A stretch of DNA of 64,000 nt from an uncultured Lysobacteraceae bacterium. GTDB taxonomy: Bacteria; Pseudomonadota; Gammaproteobacteria; Xanthomonadales; Xanthomonadaceae. The number at the start of each line of letters is the position of its first letter. The stretch's first letter is position 1. Location of the stretch: assembly GCA_902825775.1 (NCBI GenBank), contig CADECF010000004.1:160-64159 (forward strand), read 5' to 3'. Under the pieces are notes generated by a model. It was not told the DNA's origin and searched no databases. It saw nothing but the letters and a program-made list of their open reading frames with translations. Positions 10,860 to 21,267 of the stretch are shown here, in pieces. A program made the translations under genes and the position numbers.

Positions 10860-11863
10860 TTCTTGGCTTTCGCCTGCTTGGCGTCGTCCTGCAGCGCGCG
10901 CAACAGGTCGCGCATGTCTTGCGGCACCGGGGCGGTAGCGCGCACCGGTTCGCCGCTGACCGGATGCGCGAACTCCAGCGTCTCGGCATGCAAGGCCTGG
11001 CGCTTGAAACCGCGCAAGGCTTCTATCAATTCCGGCGTGGCGCCCTTGGGCAGCTTCAACGGCCCGCCGTACAGCGGATCGCCGACGATCGGATGCTTGA
11101 GGTGCGCCATATGCACGCGGATCTGGTGGGTGCGCCCGGTTTCCAGACGGCATTCGAGCGCGGTATGGGCGCGGAAGCGCTCGCGCAGGCGGTAATGGGT
11201 GACGGCATCGCGGCCGTCGTCGCGCACCGCCATCTTCAGCCGATCGCGCGGGTGGCGGTCGATCGCGGCATTGGCGGTGCCGCCGGACACCAAGGCGCCG
11301 ACCACGATGGCGAGGTATTGCCGATGCACGTCGCGCGCGGACAACTGCGCGACCAGAGCGGCGTGCGCGGGCAGCGAGCGCGCCACCACCATCACGCCCG
11401 AGGTGTCCTTGTCGAGCCGGTGCACGATGCCCGCACGCGGCAGCGCAGCCAGGCCGGGGTCGCGATGCAGCAGGGCGTTGACCAGGGTGCCGGTCGGGTT
11501 GCCGGCGCCCGGGTGCACCACCAGGCCGGCCGGCTTGTCGATCACGATCACGTCGGCGTCTTCGTACAGCACGTCGAGCGGGATGTCTTCGGGCAAAGCG
11601 TCGGTCTGCGTGTCCAACACGACGGCCAGGCTGACGGTCTCGCCGCCGCGCACGGGGTCGCGCGGTTTCTGCGTGTTGCCGTCGAGCAGGGCGTCGCCGG
11701 TCTTGATCCATTCGGCCAGCCGCGAGCGCGAGAATTCGGGGAAGAGTTCGGCCAGCACCGCATCGAAACGGCGGCCGGCCGCGGCCTCGGGCACGCGCGC
11801 GGTGCGGTGCGAGATCTCGTCTTGGCGGGAGGCGGCTTGATCGGGGACGGCGTCGGCAGGCAT
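10856..11863 (-). CDS. rluD: 23S rRNA pseudouridine synthase RluD
   Basis: RluD makes pseudouridines 1911, 1915 and 1917 of helix 69 in 23S rRNA during 50S assembly. The 335-residue protein has an N-terminal S4 RNA-binding domain (about 28-90, [20 protein letters not shown]) and the RluA-type catalytic domain with [14 protein letters not shown], the catalytic Asp at 151. The order rluD-pgeF on one strand with bamD divergent on the other is the standard gammaproteobacterial arrangement and strongly supports the RluD assignment over RluC. The first 15 residues are weakly conserved. Confidence 0.94.
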   Translation of the reverse strand: MPADAVPDQAASRQDEISHRTARVPEAAAGRRFDAVLAELFPEFSRSRLAEWIKTGDALLDGNTQKPRDPVRGGETVSLAVVLDTQTDALPEDIPLDVLYEDADVIVIDKPAGLVVHPGAGNPTGTLVNALLHRDPGLAALPRAGIVHRLDKDTSGVMVVARSLPAHAALVAQLSARDVHRQYLAIVVGALVSGGTANAAIDRHPRDRLKMAVRDDGRDAVTHYRLRERFRAHTALECRLETGRTHQIRVHMAHLKHPIVGDPLYGGPLKLPKGATPELIEALRGFKRQALHAETLEFAHPVSGEPVRATAPVPQDMRDLLRALQDDAKQAKAKK

Positions 11864-11946
11864 GCGGATGGCTTCGGTTCAGGCGGCAGGCACGGGCGGC
11901 CGGCACGGACTGTTATTATCCGCGGTTCGTGCCCCAAGCGCCCTAA

Positions 11947-12822
11947 ATGTCGCCCATGACCTCACGCCTTGCCCTGCCGCGCCTGCTGTTGCTCGTGCTC
12001 GTCGTCGCCATCGCCGCCGGATCGGGCTGTGCGCGGATCGGCAAGATGTTCAAGAAAGGCGATAAGAACGAAGGCGTGCCCGTCGAGCAGTTGTACAGCC
12101 GGGGCCACGAATCGGTGATGGACGAGAACTTCGGCACCGCGTCCGAGACCTTCCAGCGGCTGATCGCGCAATATCCTTACGGCCCGTATGCCGAACAGGC
12201 GCAGGTCGAAATGGCCTACGCGCAGTTCAAGGCCGGCAAGCACGACGATGCGGTCTCCACCATCGACCGTTTCATCCGCACTTACCCGACCCATCGCAAC
12301 ACGGTGTATATGTATTACCTGCGCGGCCTGTCCAATTCGGCGCGCAACACCGTGTTCCTGCAGCAGGTGTTCTCGCTGGACACCAGCAACCGCGACCTGA
12401 CCGCGCCGATGCAGGCCTACAACGATTTCAGCATCGTCGCCGAGCGTTACCCCAACAGCCGTTATGCCGCCGATGCGCGCCAGCGCATGATCTTCCTGCG
12501 CAACCAGTTCGCTCGGTATGAGATCAACACCGGCCTGTATTACCTGCGCCGCGGCGCCTGGGTGGCGGCCGTCGACCGCAGCAAATACCTGCTGGAGACC
12601 TACCCGCAGAGCGAATACCAGAACGACGCCGTCGCGATCATGGCCGAGGCCTACACCCGCCTGGGCAACCAGGGCCTGGCCGACGACGCCAAGCGCGTGC
12701 TGCAGCAGAACGATCCCAACCATCCGTGGCTGACCGGCGGCTGGCCCAAGGATCCGTCGATCTTCAACCGCCTGAACCCGTTCGCGCGCGAGCGTCGCAG
12801 CGTTTCCAGCCCCGCGAACTGA
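11947..12822 (+). CDS. bamD: outer membrane protein assembly factor BamD
   Basis: BamD is the essential lipoprotein of the BAM complex that folds beta-barrels into the outer membrane. The 291-residue precursor has a signal peptide ending at Cys28 (AAGSGC), followed by TPR-like helices (VEQLYSRGHESVMDENFGTA, then repeated FxxxxxxYPxxxYAxxA units between 60 and 260) as in the YfiO/ComL family. It is divergent from rluD with only 83 bp between start codons, so both promoters lie in that gap. An ATG three codons downstream is a possible alternative start. Confidence 0.95.
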   Translation: MSPMTSRLALPRLLLLVLVVAIAAGSGCARIGKMFKKGDKNEGVPVEQLYSRGHESVMDENFGTASETFQRLIAQYPYGPYAEQAQVEMAYAQFKAGKHDDAVSTIDRFIRTYPTHRNTVYMYYLRGLSNSARNTVFLQQVFSLDTSNRDLTAPMQAYNDFSIVAERYPNSRYAADARQRMIFLRNQFARYEINTGLYYLRRGAWVAAVDRSKYLLETYPQSEYQNDAVAIMAEAYTRLGNQGLADDAKRVLQQNDPNHPWLTGGWPKDPSIFNRLNPFARERRSVSSPAN

Positions 12823-12846
12823 CGAATCTGACGAACTGAGCTTGCT

Positions 12847-13044
12847 GTTCTTCCCCCTTTGAAAAAGGGGGATCGAGGGGGCGAAGGCAGCCGCTTGCAA
12901 GCCAACGGCTTGCGGCCGACTGAGCGCCCTCGCGTGAGCGAGGGCCGGGAATCGCAAGGCGATTTGCTTTTGCTCTTCGCAACAACAGCAAAAGCAAATC
13001 CCCATCGCCCTTCGGGCGATTGGCCCCTTTTTTCAAAGGGGGCC
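12847..13044. repeat. composite palindromic element between bamD and nadE
   Basis: About 200 bp made of at least five separate inverted repeats. They are a CCCCCTTT/AAAAAGGGGG stem at the left edge, GCCCTCGC/GCGAGGGC, ATCGC/GCGAT, GATTTGCTTTTGC/GCAAAAGCAAATC with a 14-nt loop, ATCGCCC/GGGCGAT, and a closing CCCCTTTTTTCAAAGGGG. The outer C/G-rich stems resemble those at 16-36 and 56764-56782. No coding potential is seen. It separates two convergent genes and may also serve as a transcription barrier. Confidence 0.7.
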
Positions 13045-13057
13045 AACATCAAGAGTC

Positions 13058-14689
13058 TCAGCTTTTGTAGCCGTTGCTGATCGGATACCGCCTTTCGCGG
13101 CCGAACGCGCGCCGCGAGACCTTCGGCCCGGGCGCGGACTGGTGCCGCTTCCATTCGCTGATCCGCACCAACCGCAGCACCTTGTCCACGGTTTCCGCAT
13201 CGAAACCGGCGCGCACGATCTCGTCGCGCGACTGCTCCTGGTCCACGTGGCGCAGCAGGATGGCGTCGAGCACGTCGTAGGGCGGCAGCGAGTCCTGATC
13301 CTTCTGGTTCTCGCGCAGCTCGGCCGACGGCGGCCGCGCGATCACCGCTTCGGGGATCACCGGTGCGCCCGCCACCGTATTGCGCCAGCGCGACAGCGCG
13401 AAGATCTCGGTTTTGTACAGGTCCTTGATCGGCGCATAGCCGCCGCACATGTCGCCGTAGATGGTGGCGTAGCCGACCGCGTATTCGCTCTTGTTGCCGG
13501 TGGTCAGCAGCAGGCCGCCGAACTTGTTGCTCAAGGCCATCAGCAGGGCGCCGCGGGTGCGCGACTGCAGGTTCTCTTCGGTGGTGTCGACGGGCTTTCC
13601 TGCGAAAGTCTCGGCGAGCGCATCGAGGTAGCCCTGGAACGGTTTCTCGATCGGCAACGCCAGCAGCCGCACGCCGAGCGCCGCGCATTGTTCGGCCGCC
13701 AGATCGTTGCTCAGCCCGGCCGTATAGCGCGATGGCATCCGCACCGCGGTGACGTTGTCCGCGCCGAGCGCGTCGACCGCGATCGCCAGCACCACCGCCG
13801 AATCGATACCGCCGGACAAGCCCAGCCAGACTTTGCCGAAACCGTTCTTGCGGCAGTAGTCGCGGGTGCCGCGCACCACCGCGCGCCAGGCCAGCGCATC
13901 GCGGCCCTCGTCGCTTTCGAACGGCCAAGCGGCCGGCGCGAACTTGCGCGACGCCGGGTCGTAATCGGCCAGCAGCCAATGCTCTTCGAACGCGCGCGCG
14001 GCCGGGTGAATGAAGCCGTCGCCGTCGGCCAACACCGATGCGCCGTCGAACACCAGCGCATCCTGTCCGCCGACGACGTTGAGATAGGCCAGCGCCGCGC
14101 CGGTCTCGGCCACGCGCTGGGCCAGCAACGCATCGCGCTGGGCATGTTTGTCGCGTTCGAACGGCGAGGCATTGGGCACCAACACGAGTTCCGCACCGGC
14201 CTGCACCGTTTGCGCCAGCGGCTCGGGGAACCACAAGTCCTCGCAGATGACCAAACCGAGCGGCACGCCGCCGACTTCGAACGTGCAGGTGTCGCGGTCG
14301 GGATCGACGTCGAAGTAGCGTCGTTCGTCGAACACGGCGTAATTGGGCAGCTCGCGCTTGCGGTACGTGGCCGCGACGGCGCCATCGCGCAGCACGCTCG
14401 CCGCGTTGTAGACCACCGCACCGGCCGCCTGCGGCCAGCCGACCACGGCGACAATGCCGCGCACGCCGGCGGCGATGCGCCGCATGGCCGCGTCGCAATC
14501 GGCCAGGAACGAGGGCCGCAGCAGCAGGTCTTCGGGCGGGTAGCCGCTGAGCGCCAGTTCCGGGAACAGCACCACGTCTGCGCCGTGCGCATCGCGCGCC
14601 TCGGCGATCATCGCGGCGATGCGTTCGGCGTTGTTGGCGACGGCGCCGACTGGGAAATCGAATTGGGCCAGGGCGATGCGGATGGTCAT
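13058..14689 (-). CDS. nadE: glutamine-dependent NAD+ synthetase NadE
   Basis: NadE converts nicotinic acid adenine dinucleotide to NAD+ using ATP and ammonia released from glutamine. The 543-residue protein has the two-domain form. An N-terminal nitrilase-type amidase carries Glu44 (FPELALSGYPPEDL), Lys111 (YRKRELPNY) and Cys149 (VICEDLW), and a C-terminal synthetase carries the SGGIDS pyrophosphate loop at 292-297. All three amidase residues are present, so glutamine should be used directly. The start overlaps the stop of the DUF559 gene by 4 nt (ATGA). Confidence 0.97.
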   Translation of the reverse strand: MTIRIALAQFDFPVGAVANNAERIAAMIAEARDAHGADVVLFPELALSGYPPEDLLLRPSFLADCDAAMRRIAAGVRGIVAVVGWPQAAGAVVYNAASVLRDGAVAATYRKRELPNYAVFDERRYFDVDPDRDTCTFEVGGVPLGLVICEDLWFPEPLAQTVQAGAELVLVPNASPFERDKHAQRDALLAQRVAETGAALAYLNVVGGQDALVFDGASVLADGDGFIHPAARAFEEHWLLADYDPASRKFAPAAWPFESDEGRDALAWRAVVRGTRDYCRKNGFGKVWLGLSGGIDSAVVLAIAVDALGADNVTAVRMPSRYTAGLSNDLAAEQCAALGVRLLALPIEKPFQGYLDALAETFAGKPVDTTEENLQSRTRGALLMALSNKFGGLLLTTGNKSEYAVGYATIYGDMCGGYAPIKDLYKTEIFALSRWRNTVAGAPVIPEAVIARPPSAELRENQKDQDSLPPYDVLDAILLRHVDQEQSRDEIVRAGFDAETVDKVLRLVRISEWKRHQSAPGPKVSRRAFGRERRYPISNGYKS

Positions 14690-15036
14690 CGCCTTGGTTC
14701 CGAAAGTTGCCGGAGGATCATTTCGCAGACGCCTTCCAGGTTTTGCAGGATGTCATTATTCCAGAAGCGGAGTATCTGGAAGCCTTCACGACGCAGGAAG
14801 TCGTCGCGACCGGCATCATGGCCGGATTGGTGGTGCTGCCCACCGTCCGCCTCGACGATCAGCCGTGTCTGCAGGCAAACGAAATCGGCGACATAAGGGC
14901 CGACAGGATGCTGACGCCTGAACTTGTGACCGGACATCGCTTTACGGTCGCGCAGGACGCGCCATAGCGCACGCTCGGCATCAGTCATATCGCGACGCAA
15001 CTGGCGGGCGAGAGCGGTTTTTTGGGCGCCTCGCAT
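14686..15036 (-). CDS. DUF559 endonuclease-like protein
   Basis: The 116-residue protein has the DUF559 pattern: AERALWRVLRDRK, then FRRQHPVGPYVADFVC, LIVEADGGQH, and DDFLRREGFQILRFWNNDIL. This family is related to Vsr-type and restriction-like endonucleases; the E-A-D-G-x-Q-H motif and the Asp in VADFVC would be the active-site residues. Biological substrates are mostly unknown. It lies upstream of nadE, overlapping it by 4 nt, so it is probably co-transcribed with a housekeeping gene. It has no partner methylase, so a restriction role is unlikely. Confidence 0.85.
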   Translation of the reverse strand: MRGAQKTALARQLRRDMTDAERALWRVLRDRKAMSGHKFRRQHPVGPYVADFVCLQTRLIVEADGGQHHQSGHDAGRDDFLRREGFQILRFWNNDILQNLEGVCEMILRQLSEPRR

Positions 15037-15102
15037 TTTGCCTTCTGCGAATAATGGCGGTCAGCGTCTCAACCCGCTGGGCTCGCTGCTATCGGAAAAT
15101 GC

Positions 15103-15208
15103 CGCGCGCCCTCACCCAACCCTCTCCCGCAAGCGGGAGAGGGCTAAAGCCGACGCGATCTGAAGCCCTCTCCCGCTTGCGGGAGAGGGTTGGGAGAGGG
15201 CGCGCGCG
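15103..15208. repeat. CTCTCCCGC/GCGGGAGAG repeat doublet
   Basis: Two long inverted arms are separated by about 22 nt. Each arm holds its own palindrome (CCCTCTCCCGC/GCGGGAGAGGG), and the outer edges (GCGCGCCCTC and GAGGGCGCGC) are also complementary. The same family is at 16193-16275, 31252-31300, 33333-33360 and 36261-36422. Confidence 0.8.
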
Positions 15209-15242
15209 ATGACAGATCGCGTCAAACCCATCATCGCAGACG

Positions 15243-15267
15243 AAAAAAAGCCGCCCGAAGGCGGCTT
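15243..15267 (-). terminator. rho-independent terminator of sucCD
   Basis: On the minus strand AAGCCGCC, a TTCG loop and GGCGGCTT are followed by a run of T, giving an 8-bp stem with a U-tract 25 bp after the sucD stop. Confidence 0.9.
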
Positions 15268-15291
15268 CTCCAAACATTTGGCGAAGACAGC

Positions 15292-16167
15292 TCAGCCCTT
15301 CAACCGCTTCGCAATCGCCGCACCCAAATCGCCCGGCGATTTCACCGTGGTCACGCCCGCTTTCTCCAACGCCGCGAACTTGCCCTCGGCCGTGCCTTTG
15401 CCGCCCGAGGCGATCGCGCCGGCATGGCCCATGCGCTTGCCCTTGGGTGCGGACGCACCGGCGATGAAGCCGACCACCGGCTTGGTGACGTACTCGGCGA
15501 TGAATTCGGCCGCTTCCTCTTCGGCGGAGCCGCCGATCTCGCCGACCATGATGATGCCTTCGGTCTGCGGATCGTCCTGGAACAGCCGCAGCGCGTCGAT
15601 GAAGTTGGTGCCGTTGATCGGATCGCCGCCGATGCCGATGCAGGTCGACTGGCCCAGGCCCGCGTCGGTGGTTTGCTTGACCGCTTCATAGGTCAGCGTG
15701 CCCGAGCGCGACACGATGCCGACCTTGCCCGGCATGTGGATATGGCCGGGCATGATGCCGATCTTGCACTCGCCGGGCGTGATCACGCCCGGGCAGTTGG
15801 GGCCGATCAGCACCACGTCGCTATAGCCTTTCAGCGTGTTCTTGACGCGCAGCATGTCCAGCACCGGGATGCCTTCGGTGATGCAGACGATGACCTTGAT
15901 GCCCGCGTCGGCCGCTTCCAGGATCGCGTCGGCCGCGAACGGCGGCGGCACGTAGATCACCGAGGCGTCGGCGCCGGTCTCGCTGACCGCTTCGGCGACG
16001 GTGTTGAAAACCGGCAGGCCGAGATGCTCGGTGCCGCCCTTGCCGGGCGTGACGCCGCCGACGACCTTGGTGCCGTAGTCGAGCATCTGCTCGGCATGGA
16101 AAGTGCCCTGGGTGCCGGTGAAGCCCTGGACGATGACTTTCGTGTTCTTGTTGACCAAAACGCTCAT
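15292..16167 (-). CDS. sucD: succinyl-CoA synthetase alpha subunit
   Basis: SucD carries the active-site histidine of succinyl-CoA synthetase in the TCA cycle. The 291-residue protein has the CoA-binding start [40 protein letters not shown] (123-141), and the phosphorylated His248 in [10 protein letters not shown]. Length and motifs are standard. It follows sucC on the same strand after a 112-bp gap filled by a repeat element and is closed by a strong terminator. Confidence 0.98.
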   Translation of the reverse strand: MSVLVNKNTKVIVQGFTGTQGTFHAEQMLDYGTKVVGGVTPGKGGTEHLGLPVFNTVAEAVSETGADASVIYVPPPFAADAILEAADAGIKVIVCITEGIPVLDMLRVKNTLKGYSDVVLIGPNCPGVITPGECKIGIMPGHIHMPGKVGIVSRSGTLTYEAVKQTTDAGLGQSTCIGIGGDPINGTNFIDALRLFQDDPQTEGIIMVGEIGGSAEEEAAEFIAEYVTKPVVGFIAGASAPKGKRMGHAGAIASGGKGTAEGKFAALEKAGVTTVKSPGDLGAAIAKRLKG

Positions 16168-16192
16168 GAGTTTCGAATCCTTGGTTTTTGTC

Positions 16193-16275
16193 TCCCTCTC
16201 CCTTTTACGGGAGAGGGAAAGCGCGCGTAGCGCGCTGCGCGAAGCTGTCTCTCTCCCGCAAGCGGGAGAGAGGTG
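16193..16275. repeat. repeat element between sucC and sucD
   Basis: CCCTCTCCC(T)TTTACGGGAGAGGG and an inverted relative (TCTCTCCCGCAAGCGGGAGAGA) flank GCGCGCGTAGCGCGC. It fills the gap between two genes of one operon, so it will be transcribed as a hairpin between the two cistrons. Confidence 0.75.
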
Positions 16276-16279
16276 AAAA

Positions 16280-17449
<1,170 letters not shown>

Positions 17450-17660
17450 GTGGGGTCCATGCAGAAAGACAGACCGCGCGCGGTATCGGGCCGGACAGAG
17501 CCGGCAGTAAACGGCGCGGGACCCTTATTGTCGCCCAGCGCCCCGCCGCGAGGCAAAAAAACGGTCCTCCCCCGCGAGCCGGGAACGGCGCGACCGCCCA
17601 AGACACTCCGGCTTGCCCTCTATACTCGGCCCAAGCCACCTGGGGATCCTGGCCTTGCTG

Positions 17661-19274
17661 ATGTTCCGCCGCCGACCCGTGCCCATCGATGCAGAAGGCG
17701 GTCTGCGGCGCGAGCTTTACTTTTTCGGCCTGTACCGAGTGCTGGAAGCCAGTCTGCTGGCGCTGCTGGCTTTTGGCCCCGCCATCGTGCTGATCGGTCC
17801 GGTCCGCTCGCCGATGCTGGTGGCGGCGACCGCCATGGCGTACCTCGCCGCGGCCGCCATGCTGATGATCTGGGGCCGGGACAGCGCCTCGCTGCGCGCA
17901 CCGGTCTTCGTCGGCATCCTGATCGATATCGTCGTCGCGGCGCTGGCGACCCACGGCGCGCCGCAGGTCGCCTCGGGTATCGCGCTGATGCTGCTGTTCA
18001 ACGTCGGCGCGGCGGCGCTGTTCCTGCCGCTGCGGCTGGGTCTGGGCTGCGCGGTGCTGGCTTTCGCGGCGATCCTGGGCGAGCAGCTGTGGAGCCTGAT
18101 CGAGACCGGCAGCGACCGGCCGCTGGCCGAGATGCTGATGTTCGGCACCAGCTATCTCGCCCTGGCCACGCTCACCAACCAGCTCGGCCTGCGCATGCAG
18201 GCCAGCGAGGCGCTGGCCAGCCGGCGCGGCGCCGAGGCCGCCAACCTGGCCGAAGTCAACGAACTGATCATCCGGCGCATGCGCACGGGTGTGCTGCTGG
18301 TCGACGCCGACGGCCACATCCGCCTGGCCAACGAGGCCGCGCAGTCGCTGCTGGGCGATGCCGGCGATGGCCGCCGGGTGCTGGGCGTGACTGCACCGGA
18401 GCTGGCGCGCCGATTGCAGCTGTGGCGCAGCGACGGCACCGCCGACAACACGCCGCTGCGGCTGGGCAGCGATCAGGAGGAAGTGCTGCCGCGCTTCGCC
18501 CGCCTGCTCGCCAACAGCGAGCAGTCGCTGGTATTCCTGGACGACACCTCGCTGCTGTCGCGCCGCGCCGAGTCGATCACCCTGGCCGCGCTCGGCCGCT
18601 TCTCCGCCAGCCTGGCGCACGAAATCCGCAATCCGCTGGCGGCAATCAGTTACGCGGCGCAATTGCTGGAAGAATCCACCGACATCTCGCTGGCCGACCG
18701 CCGCATGCTGCAGATCGTGCGCCAGCAGTGCGTGCGCATGAACGGCATCGTCGAAAGCGTGTTGGGTTTGGCGCGGCGCGAACGCGCCAATCCCGAGCAC
18801 ATCGAACTGGTCGGCTTGGTGCGACGCTTCATCGACGATTACGCCGCGGCCCATCCGCTCGACGACGATACGCTGCAGATCAGCCATCAATCCCCCGCGC
18901 TGATGGCGCTGATCGACCCGCGCCACCTGCAGCAGATCCTCACCGTACTGGTCAGCAACGCACGCACTTACGGTCGCTTGCCCGGTCAGCCGGCGCGGAT
19001 CACGCTGCGCGTGCACGAAGACGACGGCAGCCCCGGCGTCGACGTGCTCGATCGCGGTCCGGGCATCCCCGACGGCACCGCGGAACGCCTGTTCAGGCCT
19101 TTCTACACCACCTCCGAGCACGGCACCGGGCTGGGTTTGTATATCGCACGAGATCTGGCCAAGGCCAACGAAGGCGGGCTGGATTACATCCGCACCCCGG
19201 GCGGCAGCTGCTTCCGAATCACTTTGCCAGGGTCGCAAACGCTGATGGCCGAAAAACAGCCCGCCCCCGCATAG
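17661..19274 (+). CDS. pilS: sensor histidine kinase PilS of the type IV pilus two-component system
   Basis: PilS phosphorylates PilR to control pilin transcription. The 537-residue protein has about six membrane helices between residues 25 and 175 and a PAS-like domain (about 195-300, MRTGVLLVDADGHIRLANEAA). The kinase core has His320 in ASLAHEIRNPLAAIS, an N-box (TVLVSNARTYGR), a G1 box (DVLDRGPGIPDG) and GTGLGLYIARDL. The ATG at 17661 gives MFRRRPVP and a normal length; a TTG 16 codons upstream is the only alternative and looks weaker. pilR follows 163 bp downstream. Confidence 0.94.
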   Translation: MFRRRPVPIDAEGGLRRELYFFGLYRVLEASLLALLAFGPAIVLIGPVRSPMLVAATAMAYLAAAAMLMIWGRDSASLRAPVFVGILIDIVVAALATHGAPQVASGIALMLLFNVGAAALFLPLRLGLGCAVLAFAAILGEQLWSLIETGSDRPLAEMLMFGTSYLALATLTNQLGLRMQASEALASRRGAEAANLAEVNELIIRRMRTGVLLVDADGHIRLANEAAQSLLGDAGDGRRVLGVTAPELARRLQLWRSDGTADNTPLRLGSDQEEVLPRFARLLANSEQSLVFLDDTSLLSRRAESITLAALGRFSASLAHEIRNPLAAISYAAQLLEESTDISLADRRMLQIVRQQCVRMNGIVESVLGLARRERANPEHIELVGLVRRFIDDYAAAHPLDDDTLQISHQSPALMALIDPRHLQQILTVLVSNARTYGRLPGQPARITLRVHEDDGSPGVDVLDRGPGIPDGTAERLFRPFYTTSEHGTGLGLYIARDLAKANEGGLDYIRTPGGSCFRITLPGSQTLMAEKQPAPA

Positions 19275-19437
19275 CCCATGCGCGACGCACTGCAAACCCT
19301 TTAAAAAAGGCCTCCGAAGCCACTTCAGGCAGGCTCGGCCGCCATCAACCGGTTCGCAGCCGGTGAAGCCATATCCCCTGTCCGATTGAGTGGAAGGCCA
19401 TGCCCAGAGTAAGGTAGCCGCGTCTGGGAGGGGTGGA

Positions 19438-20862
19438 ATGACCGAGCCGCGCAGCGCTTTGGTGATCGACGACGAGCGCGACATCCGCGAATTGCTGGTA
19501 TTGACGCTGGGCCGCATGGGCCTGCGCGTGGATACCGCTGCGACGGTGGCGAGCGCGCGCGAAATGCTGACGCGCGAGAAATACGCGTTGTGCCTCACCG
19601 ACATGCGCTTGCCAGACGGTTCGGGCATCGAACTGGTGCAGGAGATCTCCAGCCGCCATCCCAATACGCCGGTGGCGATGATCACCGCCTTCGGCAATGT
19701 CGAAGCCGCGGTCGAGGCGCTCAAGGCCGGCGCCTTCGATTTCGTTTCCAAGCCCGTCGATCTGACCGTGCTGCGCGACCTGGTGCGCCATGCGCTGATG
19801 TTGGGCACGCACCGGCAACAGATCGCGACATCGGCCGGCCCGCGCCTGCAGGGCGATTCGCCGGCCATGGCCAACCTGCGCCAGACCATCGCCAAGGTCG
19901 CGCGCAGCCAAGCGCCGGTCTATATCGTCGGCGAATCCGGCGTGGGCAAGGAGCTCACCGCGCGCAGCATCCACGAGCAAAGCGCGCGTTCGGCCGCGCC
20001 GTTCGTGCCGGTCAACTGCGGCGCGATCCCCACCGAACTGATGGAAAGCGAATTCTTCGGCCATCGCAAAGGCAGCTTCACCGGCGCCCATGCCGACAAG
20101 CCCGGCCTATTCCAGGCGGCCGAGGGCGGAACGCTGTTCCTGGACGAAGTGGCCGAGTTGCCGCTGTCGATGCAGGTCAAGCTGTTGCGCGCGATCCAGG
20201 AGAAGTCGGTGCGTCCGGTCGGCGCTTCGAGCGAAGTGCCGGTGGATGTGCGCATCCTCTCGGCCACCCATAAGAATTTGGAGAAGCTGGTCGACGAAGG
20301 CCGCTTCCGTCACGATCTCTACTACCGCATCAACGTGATCGAACTGCAGGTGCCGCCGCTGCGCGAGCGTCGCGACGATCTGCCCGGCCTGGCCGGATCG
20401 ATCCTGCAACGGCTGGCGATTCCGCACGGCCGCACCGCGCCCGGCTTGAGCCGCAGCGCGGTCGATGCGCTGGCCGCGTATCCGTTCCCGGGCAATGTGC
20501 GCGAGTTGGAAAACATCCTGGAACGCGCGATGGCGATGGCCGACGGCGACACCATCGAAGCCGACGACCTGCGTTTGCCCGCACGCGGCGAAGCCGCGGC
20601 GGCATCGGCCGCACCGGCGATGCCCGCATCCCCGCTGGCCGCCGAACCGCCTTCGCTGACCGACCCGCGCTTCGACCCGCGCCGCATCGATCCCGGCGAC
20701 ACCGCTGGCAGCGCGTTGCCGATGTACATCGAGCAGATGGAGCGCGCGGCGATCGAGAAAGCGCTGCAGGACCACCGCTACAACAAGACCAAGACCGCAG
20801 CGGCGCTGGGCATCACGTTCCGCGCGTTGCGGTACAAGCTGAAGAAGCTCGGCATCGACTGA
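19438..20862 (+). CDS. pilR: sigma-54-dependent response regulator PilR
   Basis: PilR activates pilA transcription with RNA polymerase-sigma-54. The 474-residue protein has a receiver domain with Asp55 (CLTDMRLPDG), an AAA+ domain with Walker A GESGVGKE (165-172) and the sigma-54 contact loop GSFTGA (212-217; the Ser variant also occurs in Pseudomonas PilR), and a Fis-type helix-turn-helix ending NKTKTAAALGITFRALRYKL. The ATG at 19438 follows GGGAGGGGT, an excellent ribosome site, which decides against the GTG 16 codons upstream. Its expected targets are the two pilin promoters at 26098 and 26759. Confidence 0.95.
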   Translation: MTEPRSALVIDDERDIRELLVLTLGRMGLRVDTAATVASAREMLTREKYALCLTDMRLPDGSGIELVQEISSRHPNTPVAMITAFGNVEAAVEALKAGAFDFVSKPVDLTVLRDLVRHALMLGTHRQQIATSAGPRLQGDSPAMANLRQTIAKVARSQAPVYIVGESGVGKELTARSIHEQSARSAAPFVPVNCGAIPTELMESEFFGHRKGSFTGAHADKPGLFQAAEGGTLFLDEVAELPLSMQVKLLRAIQEKSVRPVGASSEVPVDVRILSATHKNLEKLVDEGRFRHDLYYRINVIELQVPPLRERRDDLPGLAGSILQRLAIPHGRTAPGLSRSAVDALAAYPFPGNVRELENILERAMAMADGDTIEADDLRLPARGEAAAASAAPAMPASPLAAEPPSLTDPRFDPRRIDPGDTAGSALPMYIEQMERAAIEKALQDHRYNKTKTAAALGITFRALRYKLKKLGID

Positions 20863-20994
20863 CCGTTGTTGTGCGGTTTTTGTTTTCCAACGAGGGGCGT
20901 ACGGCGCCATCACGTACCGGATGCCGACGCGCAGCGAGCACGCAGCAGAAGCGCAGCCTAGTCTCGTAACCGAATGACGCCAGACCTCCAAGCC

Positions 20995-21021
20995 GTCATC
21001 CCCGCGAAGGCGGGGATCCAG
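20995..21021. repeat. GTCATnCCCGCGAAGGCGGG repeat
   Basis: A short palindrome (CCCCGC-GAAG-GCGGGG) within GTCATC...GATCCAG. A second copy with a T/A variant lies at 63911-63936. It sits between pilR and the leftward RHS cassette, which converge here. Confidence 0.75.
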
Positions 21022-21054
21022 TGACTTCAAGTCTTTGAGTACGGCATTAGGATT

Positions 21055-21267
21055 TCATCTCGGCGTTTTCTTGCGATTTAAATAATAAACCGCAAGCACC
21101 ACTAACAAAGATAATAAAAAAATCAAAGCGTACCCATATAAGCTGAAAATTATATGGAAAAAATCAATCTCGCCAATAAGCACAAGTACAAGCGCCACCA
21201 GAATGTAGGTCGCCACGCAAACAGCTTGCGCCCAAATCAAAATATCTTTTTTTTGAATATCGATCAT
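21055..21267 (-). CDS. small two-helix membrane protein, candidate immunity protein of the RHS cassette
   Basis: I do not recognise a family. The 70-residue product starts MIDIQKKDILIWAQ and has two hydrophobic helices (about 12-33, VATYILVALVLVLIGEI, and about 36-63, IIFSLYGYALIFLLSLLVVLAVYYL), ending in basic NRKKTPR. The ATG at 21267 overlaps the RHS stop codon (ATGA), so it is translated after the RHS protein; a GTG four codons upstream is possible. The DNA is visibly AT-rich compared with the rest of the window. Position directly after an RHS toxin-like gene, small size and odd base composition are what immunity genes look like, but the role is inferred only from that. Confidence 0.65.
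   Translation of the reverse strand: MIDIQKKDILIWAQAVCVATYILVALVLVLIGEIDFFHIIFSLYGYALIFLLSLLVVLAVYYLNRKKTPR

Noticed and set aside
10113..11906. 597-residue frame containing PgeF
   Set aside because: The first 350 residues are an Arg-rich shadow of rluD; PgeF starts at 10859 in an ATGA overlap.
17613..17660. PilS start at TTG 17613
   Set aside because: The 16 added residues are not typical and no ribosome site precedes the TTG; the ATG at 17661 gives the usual PilS length.
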